This document shows positions 37,884 through 46,746 of a stretch of 64,000 nt of DNA, in pieces. The notes under the pieces are model-generated. The model made no database searches and was not told where the DNA came from. It saw only the letters and a program-made list of their open reading frames with translations. Position 1 is the first letter of the stretch; the number at the start of each line of letters is the position of its first letter. Both the position numbers and the translations under genes were made by a program. This DNA is from Candidatus Magnetobacterium casense (GTDB lineage: Bacteria; Nitrospirota; Thermodesulfovibrionia; Thermodesulfovibrionales; Magnetobacteriaceae): positions 20,422-84,421 of the forward strand of contig NZ_JMFO01000012.1 of NCBI RefSeq assembly GCF_000714715.1, in the 5' to 3' direction.

Positions 37884-39563
37884 ATGTTTAAGAATCTAAA
37901 GATAGGCGTAAGGCTGTACATGCTTGTGGCATTTATGGCAATCCTGGTAATAGGGATCGGGTTGCTGGGCATACATGAAATCAAGCAGGCAAACAGCGTA
38001 ATCAAGAGCGTGTATGAAGACAGGCTGGTACCTCTTGGGCAGGTTGCTGATATAGGAAGGCTGAACCTCAGAAATCGGATAGAAATACTGCAAGCCCTGC
38101 AAGACCCCAAGCCAGATGTAATCAGCAAGCGCATTGCAACAATGGAAGAAAACATCAATAAGATAGGCGATCTATGGAAGGCGTATGCAGCGTCCTACAT
38201 GACCCCCGAGGAAAAGGCCCTTGCGGATAAATTTGTTGCAGATAGGGCAAAGCTCCGGGAAGAGGGGTTTAAACCGGTAATGGAGGCCCTCAATGCCGGA
38301 AAAATTGAAGAGGCCGCAAAGCTCAATGAAGACCGCGTAAGACCGATGGCAGCTCCTGTAGCACAAGGCATAGATGCACTGAAGCAGCTCCAGGTGGATG
38401 AGGCAGACAAACTCTATAAGCAATCGGTAAAGGAATACGAATCCTCGCGCAACATGGCAATAGCGGCAATGGTTATCGGTCTGATATTAGCGATTATCGT
38501 GGCATGGTGGATCATAAGCAGCATCGTGAAGCCGTTAAACGAGGGCGTGAGCATTGCCACTAGCCTGGCCGAGGGTGACCTCACCGTGCGAATTGACACC
38601 TCCAGCAAGGATGAGACCGGGCAGCTCCTTACGGCAATGAAGAACATGGTCGAACGGCTCAAGGAGGTCGTCAGCAACGTGCAGAATGCAGCGGACCAGG
38701 TTGCCTCAGGCAGCAACGAACTAAGCTCAAGCGCACAACAGATATCGGAGGGCGCCACGGAGCAGGCGGCATCGATTGAGGAGACTTCGTCGTCGATGGA
38801 GGAGATGTCGGCCAACATCCGACAGAACTCGGACAACGCCGCCCAGACGGACAAGATCGCCGTAAAATCGGCGCAGGATGCCAAGGTGACAGGCCAATCC
38901 GTCAGCGAGGCCGTCAGCGCCATGAGAGAGATAGCCAGCAAGATCAACATCATAGAAGAGATCGCCAGACAGACCAACCTACTTGCGCTTAACGCGGCAA
39001 TTGAGGCAGCCCGTGCCGGTGAACATGGCAAGGGTTTTGCGGTTGTGGCCTCCGAGGTCAGGAAGTTGGCCGAGCGTTCACAGAAGGCCGCCGGGGAGAT
39101 CACCGAGCTGTCCGGGACAAGCGTTCAGGTTGCCGAAAACGCCGGGAGCATGCTCCTCAAGCTCGTCCCCGACATCCAGCGGACGGCAGAGTTGATCCAG
39201 GAGATCAGTGCGGCAAGCAACGAGCAAAATGCCGGAGCCGAGCAGATCAACAAGGCCCTCCAGCAACTGGACAACGTCATCCAGCAGAACGCCTCCGCCG
39301 CCGAAGAACTGGCCTCCACCTCCGAGGAGCTTAGTGCGCAGGCAGGAATGCTGCAAGAGGCGATATCGTTCTTCAAGATCGGCGACGGCGGCAAGAGAAG
39401 GTCCACAGCAAAGCCCGCTGCCAAAAAGGCCCAGATAGCCCACATGCCCGCCCATGCACCCGCCCCTAAAAAGGCAGCTCCCCCACCAGCCCCCAGGCAA
39501 GAGGCAAGGACAAACCTCAACCTCGCTGAAAAACACAGCGACGACGAGTTCGAACACTATTAA
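37884..39563 (+). CDS. Methyl-accepting chemotaxis protein
   Basis: A 559 aa transmembrane chemoreceptor: N-terminal membrane helix (about 11-31), four-helix-bundle sensor, second helix ([19 protein letters not shown], about 192-212), HAMP, then the long signalling coiled coil. Its hairpin tip is in [20 protein letters not shown] followed by [10 protein letters not shown], the site for CheA/CheW contact. The C-terminal tail is Ala/Pro/Lys-rich ([12 protein letters not shown]) and ends EFEHY, without the classic CheR pentapeptide. GGAGG lies before the ATG. It follows the diguanylate cyclase gene by 121 bases. Confidence 0.96.
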   Translation: MFKNLKIGVRLYMLVAFMAILVIGIGLLGIHEIKQANSVIKSVYEDRLVPLGQVADIGRLNLRNRIEILQALQDPKPDVISKRIATMEENINKIGDLWKAYAASYMTPEEKALADKFVADRAKLREEGFKPVMEALNAGKIEEAAKLNEDRVRPMAAPVAQGIDALKQLQVDEADKLYKQSVKEYESSRNMAIAAMVIGLILAIIVAWWIISSIVKPLNEGVSIATSLAEGDLTVRIDTSSKDETGQLLTAMKNMVERLKEVVSNVQNAADQVASGSNELSSSAQQISEGATEQAASIEETSSSMEEMSANIRQNSDNAAQTDKIAVKSAQDAKVTGQSVSEAVSAMREIASKINIIEEIARQTNLLALNAAIEAARAGEHGKGFAVVASEVRKLAERSQKAAGEITELSGTSVQVAENAGSMLLKLVPDIQRTAELIQEISAASNEQNAGAEQINKALQQLDNVIQQNASAAEELASTSEELSAQAGMLQEAISFFKIGDGGKRRSTAKPAAKKAQIAHMPAHAPAPKKAAPPPAPRQEARTNLNLAEKHSDDEFEHY

Positions 39564-39576
39564 GAAAAAACATAAA

Positions 39577-39666
39577 AGGGAGGGCTTTGCCTATATGCCA
39601 GGGGTCGCCGACCCCCTCCCTCAGACCCACCCACAAGGGGACCAGTCCCCTTGACCCCGTAAAGGG
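39577..39666 (-). repeat. GC-rich dispersed hairpin repeat, copy 4 (inverse orientation)
   Basis: Contains ACAAGGGGACCAGTCCCCTT and GACCCC, the inverse of the GGGGTCAAGGGGACTGG arm, plus GGGGTCGCCGACCCC as a second hairpin. It is located just downstream of the chemoreceptor gene. Confidence 0.65.
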
Positions 39667-39717
39667 TTATAGATTTTTTCGAGGGTATTTCTTAAGGTTA
39701 AAAGGAGGATTAAGTCT

Positions 39718-39942
39718 GTGACAACAATAAGAGCAAGATACTCACATGGGGTCTTTGAACCTCTGGAGGGGATCGAATTAGAGGAAGGTCAGGAGTTAGA
39801 GATCGAGGTCAGGGATAAACGTGAGAAGGCTACCCTTGCAATTAACGAACGGATAAAGGTATTTGCGGAGTTGATAAAAAAAATCGGTGATATATCACCT
39901 GGTGGAGACAGTGTTGATGACATAAGAAGAGAGAGAGAATGA
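39718..39942 (+). CDS. DUF104/AF2212-type antitoxin
   Basis: A 74 aa protein with the pattern TIRARYSHGVFEPLEGIELEEGQELEIEV, typical of the AbrB-like DUF104 antitoxins that pair with PIN-domain toxins. The helical tail (INERIKVFAELIKKI) would bind the toxin. AAAGGAGG lies before the start, which is GTG at 39718. Its stop overlaps, as ATGA, the start of a broken PIN gene, so this is an antitoxin left without a functional partner. Confidence 0.82.
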   Translation: MTTIRARYSHGVFEPLEGIELEEGQELEIEVRDKREKATLAINERIKVFAELIKKIGDISPGGDSVDDIRRERE

Positions 39943-40034
39943 GGTATGTAGCAATTGATAGCAATATCTTTGTCAGCAGTCTTGATCCAAGAGATGTCTT
40001 TCATTCGGCTGAATGTGAAAAGGTGATAGAGTAA
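39939..40034 (+). pseudogene. Truncated PIN-domain toxin remnant
   Basis: The 31-codon frame MRYVAIDSNIFVSSLDPRD..HSAECEKVIE is the first part of a PIN domain: the first catalytic Asp is in AIDSNIF and helix 1 follows. It then stops. The three further acidic residues of the active site are missing, and the next gene starts on the other strand. This is a degraded partner of the DUF104 antitoxin. Confidence 0.7.
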
Positions 40035-40226
40035 TTACCCAAGGAGTTTTCTCTTTTGCATCAGCCTCTTCTTAACCACTGCAATGGTTTCCCTCGGTTC
40101 GTCCTTGCGTTCAGATGCCGTGAGGGTGTCATAGAAATCTTCCCACACATTGCCATATTGCTTAAGATCTATTACAACGGCTGTTCTATCTCCATTATCG
40201 TCTGTCATGTACTGTATGCCCTTCAT
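40035..40226 (-). CDS. Small antitoxin-like protein
   Basis: 63 aa: MKGIQYMTDDNGDRTAVVIDLKQYG then NVWEDFYDTLTASERKDEP and a basic tail. It resembles short solo antitoxins of the RelB/Phd-like kind that recur in cyanobacteria and Nitrospirota (QYVTDENG..AVVIDLK..G..WEDFYD). The upstream plus-strand sequence CACCTCC gives a strong ribosome site on the coding strand. No toxin is next to it; the gene abuts the PIN remnant tail to tail. Confidence 0.6.
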   Translation of the reverse strand: MKGIQYMTDDNGDRTAVVIDLKQYGNVWEDFYDTLTASERKDEPRETIAVVKKRLMQKRKLLG

Positions 40227-40370
40227 ATGTCACCTCCTTTTGCAGCATCGTCTATACAATTTTCACTCATCTCTATGAAGGGTGCTGTCCCTTTTTGTGA
40301 TGGAGGGGCGCTGCCCCCCTCCCAACTACGGCAAGGGCAGCGCAATCACATCTGAACTGTTTCCCTGGTC

Positions 40371-40598
40371 TCAGACGGCCTCAACTGCCTTGATGCCGGG
40401 GATGTCGCTCTTGAGTTTGACCTCTATACCTCCCTTTAGCGTCATGATTGACATCGGGCAACTGCCGCAGGCGCCAATGAGCTTGACCTTCACGATACCG
40501 TCAGCCGTGATGTCAACAAGTTCCACATCCCCGCCATCGCGTCTGAGGGCCGGCCTGATTTGATTCAATGCACTCTCTACTTCTGCTCTGTCTACCAT
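40371..40598 (-). CDS. NifU C-terminal domain (Nfu-type) iron-sulfur scaffold protein
   Basis: The 75 aa protein is a stand-alone NifU-like domain with the CxxC cluster motif in [18 protein letters not shown] and the preceding [13 protein letters not shown]. Nfu proteins carry [4Fe-4S] clusters to target apoproteins, here perhaps the many Fe-S proteins such as RnfB/RnfC and the radical SAM enzyme (inference). AAGGAGA precedes the ATG. It is downstream of a small Cys-rich protein gene in the same direction. Confidence 0.93.
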   Translation of the reverse strand: MVDRAEVESALNQIRPALRRDGGDVELVDITADGIVKVKLIGACGSCPMSIMTLKGGIEVKLKSDIPGIKAVEAV

Positions 40599-40645
40599 TT
40601 AAAAAATCTCCTTTTCTTTTATTGTTAATGTCAGTAATCTCTGCA

Positions 40646-40888
40646 TCATGTCCGATAGAGGTTATATATCTCCTTTCTGACGGGACAGTTGCACACAAAG
40701 GTATCAGCAAACGGCAGCCGGTAACTGCAGTAGTTGGCGTCAATACAACGCACGAACAACACGTTATCGTTGACAAAAATATCCACCTTGCAGAGCCACT
40801 CGACCCTGTTTTTCAGACACTGCTGCTCTTTCCTGCAATCTGCCGCTTCCTTAAGTACTTCGTCTCTTATGTTCAACAGCTCGTTCAC
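40646..40888 (-). CDS. Small cysteine-rich protein upstream of nfu
   Basis: Unrecognised 80 aa protein with seven Cys: one in DCRKEQQC pairs, one in WLCKVDIF, two in CIDANYC, and two in VCNCPVRKEIYNLY. The spacing allows a metal or iron-sulfur site, but no named motif fits. A strong AAGGAGG ribosome site seven bases before a GTG start supports it as a real gene. Co-directional with nfu (47-base gap), so a role in iron-sulfur handling is possible. Confidence 0.6.
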   Translation of the reverse strand: MNELLNIRDEVLKEAADCRKEQQCLKNRVEWLCKVDIFVNDNVLFVRCIDANYCSYRLPFADTFVCNCPVRKEIYNLYRT

Positions 40889-40930
40889 TTTACATCCTCC
40901 TTTTCAATAAGATATATTATAACTTAATCT

Positions 40931-41602
40931 ATGCAAGATGTAAAACTATCGGAAAATTTACGGCAGGCAAGACATACCCAACTGGCCCTTGCCCAACAGG
41001 TGCGGATAGAGGCGCTTGGCGTGCAACCGTGCCTTGTTGCCGGCGTGGATGCGGCATTTTCTGACAACAAGGTCATAGGCAGCGCCTGCCTCTTTGACTA
41101 CAACACCCTGCACAAGGTGCATGAGGTTTCGGTGGTACAAGAGGTGGAGTTTCCGTATGTACCGGGGTTTCTCTCCTTCCGTGAGGCGCCGGTGATTATC
41201 GGGGCAATAAAGTTGCTACAGACCCCACCCGACCTTATAATCGTCGATGGTCAGGGGATCGCACACCCGCGTCGCATAGGGCTGGCCTCCCACATTGGGG
41301 TGCTCCTGGGCATACCGACTGTCGGATGTGCCAAGTCCAGGCTGATTGGCATCTATCAGGAGCCGGGTCCGCACAAAGGCAACTGGCAGTACCTCTACGA
41401 CAAGGAGCAACAGATCGGAGCCGTCCTCAGAAGCCGTGACAACGTAAGCCCGCTGTACATCTCTCCGGGGCACCTCATCGATATCAGCGGCTGCCTCGAC
41501 GTCATCCTGCACACCACCACGCGCTACAGACTGCCGGAGCCTATCCGCTGTGCCCACAACCTGTCGGCGCAAAATAAACGCCTGGTGACATGGCAAACAT
41601 AG
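40931..41602 (+). CDS. nfi: Endonuclease V (deoxyinosine-specific)
   Basis: Initiates repair of deaminated adenine by cutting one phosphodiester 3' of deoxyinosine. Catalytic landmarks of the 223 aa protein are GVDAAF (first Asp), the wedge PYVPGFLSFREAP, and DLIIVDGQGIAHPRRIGLASHIG in two adjacent pieces with the second Asp and His. GCAKSRLIG is also conserved. The length is normal. Its 3' end overlaps the next gene by 13 bases. Confidence 0.96.
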   Translation: MQDVKLSENLRQARHTQLALAQQVRIEALGVQPCLVAGVDAAFSDNKVIGSACLFDYNTLHKVHEVSVVQEVEFPYVPGFLSFREAPVIIGAIKLLQTPPDLIIVDGQGIAHPRRIGLASHIGVLLGIPTVGCAKSRLIGIYQEPGPHKGNWQYLYDKEQQIGAVLRSRDNVSPLYISPGHLIDISGCLDVILHTTTRYRLPEPIRCAHNLSAQNKRLVTWQT

Positions 41603-43116
41603 CACTCATATCACCCTACCCTGACATCACGGTGTTTGGACTGAGGACTATCTCTGCCTGGCTCAAGGTGCATGGGCACAACAGCAGGATGGTCTTTCTG
41701 CCCGACCCCCATGCCGATGCCCCACTGCCAGACCGTAAAAGACATACCAGGCAGATATACAGTGAACAGGTGCTCAATCAACTTATATCCCTCTGTGCCG
41801 GAGCAGACCTGATTGGCATCACGCTTATGACAAACTACTTTGAACACGCCGTTGAGTTGACAACGGCCCTCAGGGACTCCCTTCAGGTGCCCATAATCTG
41901 GGGTGGGGTGCATCCGACAATCAGGCCGGAGGAGTGCATCAAACATGCCGATATCGTCTGCGTGGGCGAGGGCGAGGAGGCAATCCTTGAGCTGGCCAAC
42001 AAGATTGCCTCCGGCTCGGACTACCTCTCAACACCAAACCTCTGGCTCAGAACGGCAGATGGTATCGTCAAAAACCCCCTCGCACCCCTCAACCGCAACC
42101 TCGATATCTACCCGATCCCCGATTACAGCTTCCAGGACCACTACGTCTTACATGAGGGGTGTATCCCCCCCCTGGACTACGAAATGACCCGGGAGTTTTT
42201 AAGGCGTGGAACGGTGTCGGCCTATCTCAATAAGGTTGGTTATCAGACGATGACCGGTCGGGGCTGTCCACATGCCTGCACCTACTGCATAAACGATACA
42301 CTCAAGGGCCTTTACAGTGGCAAGGGTGGTTATTTGCGGTGGCGTTCCGTGGGCAACGTCATGGAGGAGTTGTCGTGGGTCAAGGCCAATATGCCCTTTG
42401 TGGGGTACATATGGATATCCGATGACGCCTTCTTTGCCAGGGGGACAAAGGCCATTGCGGAGTTCTGTCAGAGCTACAAGCGGGAGATCGGGTTGCCATT
42501 CAGCGCCCTGGCCAGTCCCCTGACCGTGACCGAGGAAAAGATGGCGCTGTTGGTGGATGCCGGTTTGTGTTACATCCAGATGGGCATCGAAAGCGCCAGC
42601 GACAAAACCCAACGTCTCTTTAACAGGCAAAACATGTCAAACGACGTCACAATGAAGGCCATCCGGATAATCAACAAGTACAAGGGCAGGATGTATCCCC
42701 CAAGCTATGACTTCATCCTGGACGTCCCCTATGAAACGGACGAGGACAGGATACAGACGCTGAGGTTTATATCGGAGATACCCAAGCCCTATCAGCTTCA
42801 GCCGTTTTCCCTGGTACTCTACCCCCAGACCAGGCTCTATCAGATGGCCAAGGCCGACGGCTTCATCACGGATGAGCACAGGGACATCTACGACAAGTCC
42901 TACACGATGCGGCAGCCAAGCTATCTCAACCTTCTGATGGCATTGTGTCGGAGGGGGAGGTTTCCCGCACCGTTGCTGAGGCTTCTCATTGCACCTTCTG
43001 TAGTGCGGCTATTTAGCAGCGGCCCCCTGAAGCAGCCATTCAGCAAGGTCTACCAGGGACTGCATCGCCTGTATCGGCTCGTTAAACGGCAAAGGGTAGG
43101 CAGGGGGAAATTGTGA
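41590..43116 (+). CDS. B12-binding radical SAM protein
   Basis: A 508 aa member of the class B radical SAM group. An N-terminal cobalamin-binding Rossmann-like domain (residues 1-150; GADLIGITLMTNY, WGGVHPTIRPEE, CVGEGEEA) precedes the radical SAM barrel with Cys226, Cys230 and Cys233 in GCPHACTYC. ISDDAFFARG and IQMGIESASDKTQ are SAM-barrel motifs. Such enzymes methylate unactivated carbons or form rings in lipids, pigments and peptides; the substrate cannot be read here. It overlaps nfi by 13 bases, so the two are co-translated although no functional link is known. Confidence 0.9.
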   Translation: MANIALISPYPDITVFGLRTISAWLKVHGHNSRMVFLPDPHADAPLPDRKRHTRQIYSEQVLNQLISLCAGADLIGITLMTNYFEHAVELTTALRDSLQVPIIWGGVHPTIRPEECIKHADIVCVGEGEEAILELANKIASGSDYLSTPNLWLRTADGIVKNPLAPLNRNLDIYPIPDYSFQDHYVLHEGCIPPLDYEMTREFLRRGTVSAYLNKVGYQTMTGRGCPHACTYCINDTLKGLYSGKGGYLRWRSVGNVMEELSWVKANMPFVGYIWISDDAFFARGTKAIAEFCQSYKREIGLPFSALASPLTVTEEKMALLVDAGLCYIQMGIESASDKTQRLFNRQNMSNDVTMKAIRIINKYKGRMYPPSYDFILDVPYETDEDRIQTLRFISEIPKPYQLQPFSLVLYPQTRLYQMAKADGFITDEHRDIYDKSYTMRQPSYLNLLMALCRRGRFPAPLLRLLIAPSVVRLFSSGPLKQPFSKVYQGLHRLYRLVKRQRVGRGKL

Positions 43117-43227
43117 ATATATCTGTTGTAAAAGTACCCACTATTAACGATGAGCTATCAGACTTTGATAGTTGACGTATTTAGCTGCAAATGTTATACT
43201 ACAATTGATAGACTACAGGAGAAATAC

Positions 43228-43356
43228 ATGAACAGAGCTACATTCTTTGAAGGTACGATTGTGAATATTGTTCTGCGCTGTGATGCATTGTATTATCAAT
43301 TTTCTAATGAAACTCCAGGTGAGTCGATTTTTTTGAGGATGGTGAATATAGTATGA
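43228..43356 (+). CDS. Small ORF leading the STAS-like/PIN cassette
   Basis: A 42 aa frame (MNRATFFEGTIVNIVLRCDALY..) with AGGAGA five bases before the ATG. Its TGA overlaps the ATG of the next gene (ATGA), so it may be translated and coupled to it. The sequence matches nothing I know. The frame extends upstream to 43150 but the ribosome site favours the later start. It could be a regulatory leader peptide or a small antitoxin. Confidence 0.4.
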   Translation: MNRATFFEGTIVNIVLRCDALYYQFSNETPGESIFLRMVNIV

Positions 43357-43697
43357 AAACAGACATATATAAGGAAATAGGCGAAATCTGCATTACAATG
43401 CAAGATGGTCAAAAGATATTTGATCAGATATATCCCATATTGTTGGCCGGCAACACGGTTGAGCTTAATTTTGAGAAAGTTACATTATTTACGTCACTAT
43501 TTTTTAATGCCGCCATTGGGCATCTGCTGAAAGATATAAAACCGGAGGACCTAAACCGTCTTATCAAGATAACAAACATGAACTCTCTGGGGTGGACAGT
43601 TCTTAAACGCGTGATAGAAAACGCCAAAGAATATTATGGCAAACCAGAGATACGTAAAGCTGTAGATGAGATACTACTACGACAGGCAGAAGATTAG
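43353..43697 (+). CDS. STAS-like domain protein (DUF4325 type)
   Basis: The 114 aa sequence has the DUF4325 core: DGQKIFDQIYPILLAGNTVELNFEKVTLFTSLFFNAAIGHLL in consecutive elements, which resembles the STAS anti-sigma-antagonist fold (strand, helix with TSLFFNAAIG loop). Such proteins are found beside histidine-kinase-like or effector genes in accessory islands. Here it starts inside the stop of a small ORF and is followed after two bases by a PIN-domain gene, so the three probably work as one unit. The DNA is more AT-rich than the flanking radical SAM and NamZ genes. Confidence 0.75.
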   Translation: MKTDIYKEIGEICITMQDGQKIFDQIYPILLAGNTVELNFEKVTLFTSLFFNAAIGHLLKDIKPEDLNRLIKITNMNSLGWTVLKRVIENAKEYYGKPEIRKAVDEILLRQAED

Positions 43698-43699
43698 TA

Positions 43700-44329
43700 A
43701 TGCCCGTTCAGTATAATATTCGTGCTGATATTATTGACATTCGCAGTGATAGTCCAAGTCCAGACGACGTCTTTATGGTTGACACAAATGCCTGGTACTG
43801 GTTTACCTATACCCGTGATATTTGGGCAAATAAACCTTCTAAACGTCAAATTGTTAATAGTTACATCTCATACATAAATGTTGCTATTTCAGTTAAAAGT
43901 AAGCTGCTTAGATGTGATCTATCCTTGTCTGAATTATCTCATATTATAGAAAGAAATGAGAGGGACATCTTCAGCAGCTCAAAGGGGCATGAGGTGAAAC
44001 CCAAATTATACCGCCACAACTATCCCTTTGAACGAAATAGAGTTGTCAGCGAAATCCAAGCTGCGTGGAGCCAGATTGAAGCGATGTCAAAAGCCGTTGC
44101 CATAAACATCGATGAAACTGTTACAAAGAACGCTATGAATCGTCTTACTACCGAACTACTTGATGGCTATGACTTGTTTGTCATTGAAGCAATATTGCGC
44201 AATAACATAACGAGTAAAGTCATTACGGATGATGGCGATTTTGCCACAGTTGGCGGTATTGAGGTCTTTACCGCAAATGATAACGTCATTAATGCGCCTC
44301 AATCACAAGGGAGATTAATCGCCAGGTAA
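43700..44329 (+). CDS. PIN-domain-like protein paired with STAS-like protein
   Basis: A 209 aa protein with a PIN-type nuclease pattern: the first acidic site in VFMVDTNAWYWFTY, a central acidic/helical region (LSLSELSHIIERNERDIF) and the last site in VITDDGDFATVGGIEVFTAN, which matches the C-terminal DxD of PIN folds. It would be a metal-dependent RNase, as in toxin or defence modules. It is two bases after the STAS-like gene. Its stop lies in an AATGTGACATTGTCAA arm shared with 36130-36337. Function unproven. Confidence 0.75.
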   Translation: MPVQYNIRADIIDIRSDSPSPDDVFMVDTNAWYWFTYTRDIWANKPSKRQIVNSYISYINVAISVKSKLLRCDLSLSELSHIIERNERDIFSSSKGHEVKPKLYRHNYPFERNRVVSEIQAAWSQIEAMSKAVAINIDETVTKNAMNRLTTELLDGYDLFVIEAILRNNITSKVITDDGDFATVGGIEVFTANDNVINAPQSQGRLIAR

Positions 44330-44343
44330 TGTGACATTGTCAA
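44328..44343. repeat. TGACATTGTCA palindrome copy
   Basis: AATGTGACATTGTCAA, identical to the right outer arm of the element at 36130-36337. It covers the PIN gene stop codon and lies 24 bases before the NamZ-fusion start, so it could also be an operator for that gene. Confidence 0.6.
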
Positions 44344-44367
44344 AATAAACATAAGGAGAATCTTCAG

Positions 44368-46746
44368 ATGCCTCAATTGATCACATTCTGCTACATATTG
44401 TTTAGTGTGTTTTTTGCGTGTATCCCCCCCTTATTGTGGGCAGCAACGGCAGAGCCTCAATCGCTGTTTAACGAGGAGCACCTGGCCTCAATTGACGAGC
44501 TTGTGGACAAGAGCATCGGCGAAGGCAAGCTACCCGGGGCAGTCGTACTGATCGGTAACAGGGACAGCATCGTCTACCGAAAGGCCTTTGGCTACCGTGC
44601 CGTTGAGCCGGCCAAGATACCGATGACCGTGGATACGATCTTTGACATATCTTCGATGACAAAGCCCATTGCCACCACCATAGCCATCATGCAGCTTATG
44701 GAGGCGGGCAAGCTCCGCCTTGAGGACTCCGTGGGCAAACACTGGCCCGAGTTCAAGGCCAACGGCAAGGCGAAGATCACCATCCGTCAACTGTTGACGC
44801 ACTACTCCGGCTTAAGTGCTGGTCTGCCCCTGACCCCATACTGGCATGGCAACGATGCGGCCATGAAGATGATCGTCAACGAAACCCCAATGTACACGCC
44901 GGGGACACACTTTACCTACAGCGATATTAACTTCCAGGTCCTGGGGGAACTTGTCTGGCGGCTCTCCGGTCAGAGACTCGATGCCTACTGCGCACAACAC
45001 ATATTCAGGCCCCTGGGGATGAAGGACACGTCGTTCAGGCCCTCCGAAGAGGTCCGCAGCCGCATAGCCCCCACGCAGTACCGAAAGGGCAAGCTGCTCC
45101 AGGGAGAGGCTCATGACCTTCCGGCCTACAGGATGGACGGCGTGGCAGGACATGCGGGGGTGTTTTCTACCGCCGATGACCTTGCCGTCTTTGCCAGGAT
45201 GATCTTGCGCGGAGGGACGCTCAACGGCGTCCGTATCCTGGGCACCCTGACCATCGCCAAGATGTTCACCCCGCAGGAGCCTATGGACAAGAAGACCGTG
45301 CGCGGATTGGGCTGGGATATGGACTCTCCGTTTGCCTCTAATCGTGGCGTGTTGTTTCCCGTGGGTTCCTACGGACACTCCGGATACACGGGGACGTCAA
45401 TCTGGATCGACCCCGTCTCTGAGACCTACGTTATCATCCTCTCTAACCGTGTTCATCCTGATGGCGGGGGGGATGTAGTATCTTTGCGGGCCGAAATTGC
45501 AACCATCGTCGGCGCCGCCCTGGAGTCGGAACCTGCCCGGCGGATACTCAAAAGTCGCATCCCCCTGACCGCCTACCACGAACTCGTAAACAGCTATCAC
45601 ACAAAAGGCCCGCGCAATGGCAAGGTCAAAACGGGTTTAGATGTCCTGGTTGCCGAGGGATTTGCGTCATTGTCGGAGCTCAGGGTGGGACTTATCACCA
45701 ACCACTCAGGCATAGACTCGCAGGGACGCCACAACGTTGACCTCTTTCACAAGGGGCGTAACGTAAAACTCAAGGCCATCTTCAGTCCCGAACACGGTTT
45801 CTCCGGCGAATACGACGAAATCATAAAGACAGACGTCACCACAGACCCCAAAACGGGTGTGCCCATTTACAACCTCTACGGCAAGACCTATCGTCCCACC
45901 CCTGCCATGCTTGCCGGATTGGATGCCCTGGTCTTTGACATCCAGGATGCCGGTGTGCGCTTTTACACCTACATAACGACGATGGCCTATGCCATGGAGG
46001 CCGCTGCCGCACAGGGGATTGCCTTTTACGTCCTGGACCGGCCAAATCCGATCACAGCCATGGCCCTGGAGGGACCTGTTGTACAGAGCAATCTCAGGTC
46101 GTTTACCAACTACTTTCCGATGCCCACCAGACACGCAATGACCATTGGCGAACTTGCCAGGATGTTTAACGAGCAGTACAAGATCGGCGTCAAGCTCCAC
46201 GTGATCAAGATGCAGGGCTACGAGCGCACAGACTGGTATGACGAAACCGGTCTGAAGTGGCTAAACCCCTCTCCCAACATCAGGACGCTGACGCAGGCCA
46301 CGCTATATCCGGGCGTGGCGCTCATCGAGGGTGCAAACGTCAGCGTGGGGCGGGGCACGGACATGCCTTTTGAGGTCTTTGGGGCGCCGTGGATAGATGC
46401 CGGACGGCTTGCCTCATATCTCAACGGTCGCCGTATAGAGGGTGTGCGTTTCCTGCCGGTGGACTTTAAACCCAAGGGTGAAATATACGCCAACGAGGTC
46501 TGCCATGGTGTTCAGATAGTCCTCGTCGATCGCCAGGAACTTGACAGTGCCGTCCTGGGGGTGGAGATCGCCTCGGCGTTGTACAATCTCTTTCCAGGCT
46601 TTCAGCTTAACAGCACGAAGGGGCTTATCGGCGAATCCACCGTAGAGGCCATCAAGCAGCGCACAGACCCACAGTTTATCCCGCTACAGTGGCAGGAGCA
46701 ACTACAACAGTTCCGGCAGTTGCGTGCAAAGTATCTGCTCTATTAA
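44368..46746 (+). CDS. Beta-lactamase-fold serine hydrolase fused to NamZ-type (DUF1343) exo-muramidase
   Basis: A 792 aa exported protein: signal peptide (about 1-25), then a class C beta-lactamase/PBP-like domain with the SxxK motif at Ser96-Lys99 (ISSMTK) and YxN as YSDIN. It ends near residue 400 and is followed by DUF1343, the NamZ exo-beta-N-acetylmuramidase family (VGLITNHSGID, AIFSPEHGFSGEYDE, VFDIQDAGVRFYTYITT, RPNPITAMALEGP). The two activities, peptide/ester hydrolysis and muramic-acid release, would both act in wall recycling. Such fusions occur in some phyla. AAGGAG lies nine bases before the ATG. Confidence 0.9.
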   Translation: MPQLITFCYILFSVFFACIPPLLWAATAEPQSLFNEEHLASIDELVDKSIGEGKLPGAVVLIGNRDSIVYRKAFGYRAVEPAKIPMTVDTIFDISSMTKPIATTIAIMQLMEAGKLRLEDSVGKHWPEFKANGKAKITIRQLLTHYSGLSAGLPLTPYWHGNDAAMKMIVNETPMYTPGTHFTYSDINFQVLGELVWRLSGQRLDAYCAQHIFRPLGMKDTSFRPSEEVRSRIAPTQYRKGKLLQGEAHDLPAYRMDGVAGHAGVFSTADDLAVFARMILRGGTLNGVRILGTLTIAKMFTPQEPMDKKTVRGLGWDMDSPFASNRGVLFPVGSYGHSGYTGTSIWIDPVSETYVIILSNRVHPDGGGDVVSLRAEIATIVGAALESEPARRILKSRIPLTAYHELVNSYHTKGPRNGKVKTGLDVLVAEGFASLSELRVGLITNHSGIDSQGRHNVDLFHKGRNVKLKAIFSPEHGFSGEYDEIIKTDVTTDPKTGVPIYNLYGKTYRPTPAMLAGLDALVFDIQDAGVRFYTYITTMAYAMEAAAAQGIAFYVLDRPNPITAMALEGPVVQSNLRSFTNYFPMPTRHAMTIGELARMFNEQYKIGVKLHVIKMQGYERTDWYDETGLKWLNPSPNIRTLTQATLYPGVALIEGANVSVGRGTDMPFEVFGAPWIDAGRLASYLNGRRIEGVRFLPVDFKPKGEIYANEVCHGVQIVLVDRQELDSAVLGVEIASALYNLFPGFQLNSTKGLIGESTVEAIKQRTDPQFIPLQWQEQLQQFRQLRAKYLLY

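Noticed and set aside
38414..39103. Long open frame antisense to the chemoreceptor gene
   Set aside because: It mirrors the Ala/Ser/Leu-rich coiled-coil coding of the real gene and has no ribosome site or recognisable domain.
40274..40345. Further copy of the GC-rich repeat (GGAGGGGCGCTGCCCCCCTCC)
   Set aside because: A hairpin is present downstream of nfu, but the diagnostic GGGGTCAAGG and CCGCCCCTTTC parts are missing, so membership in the family is not supported.
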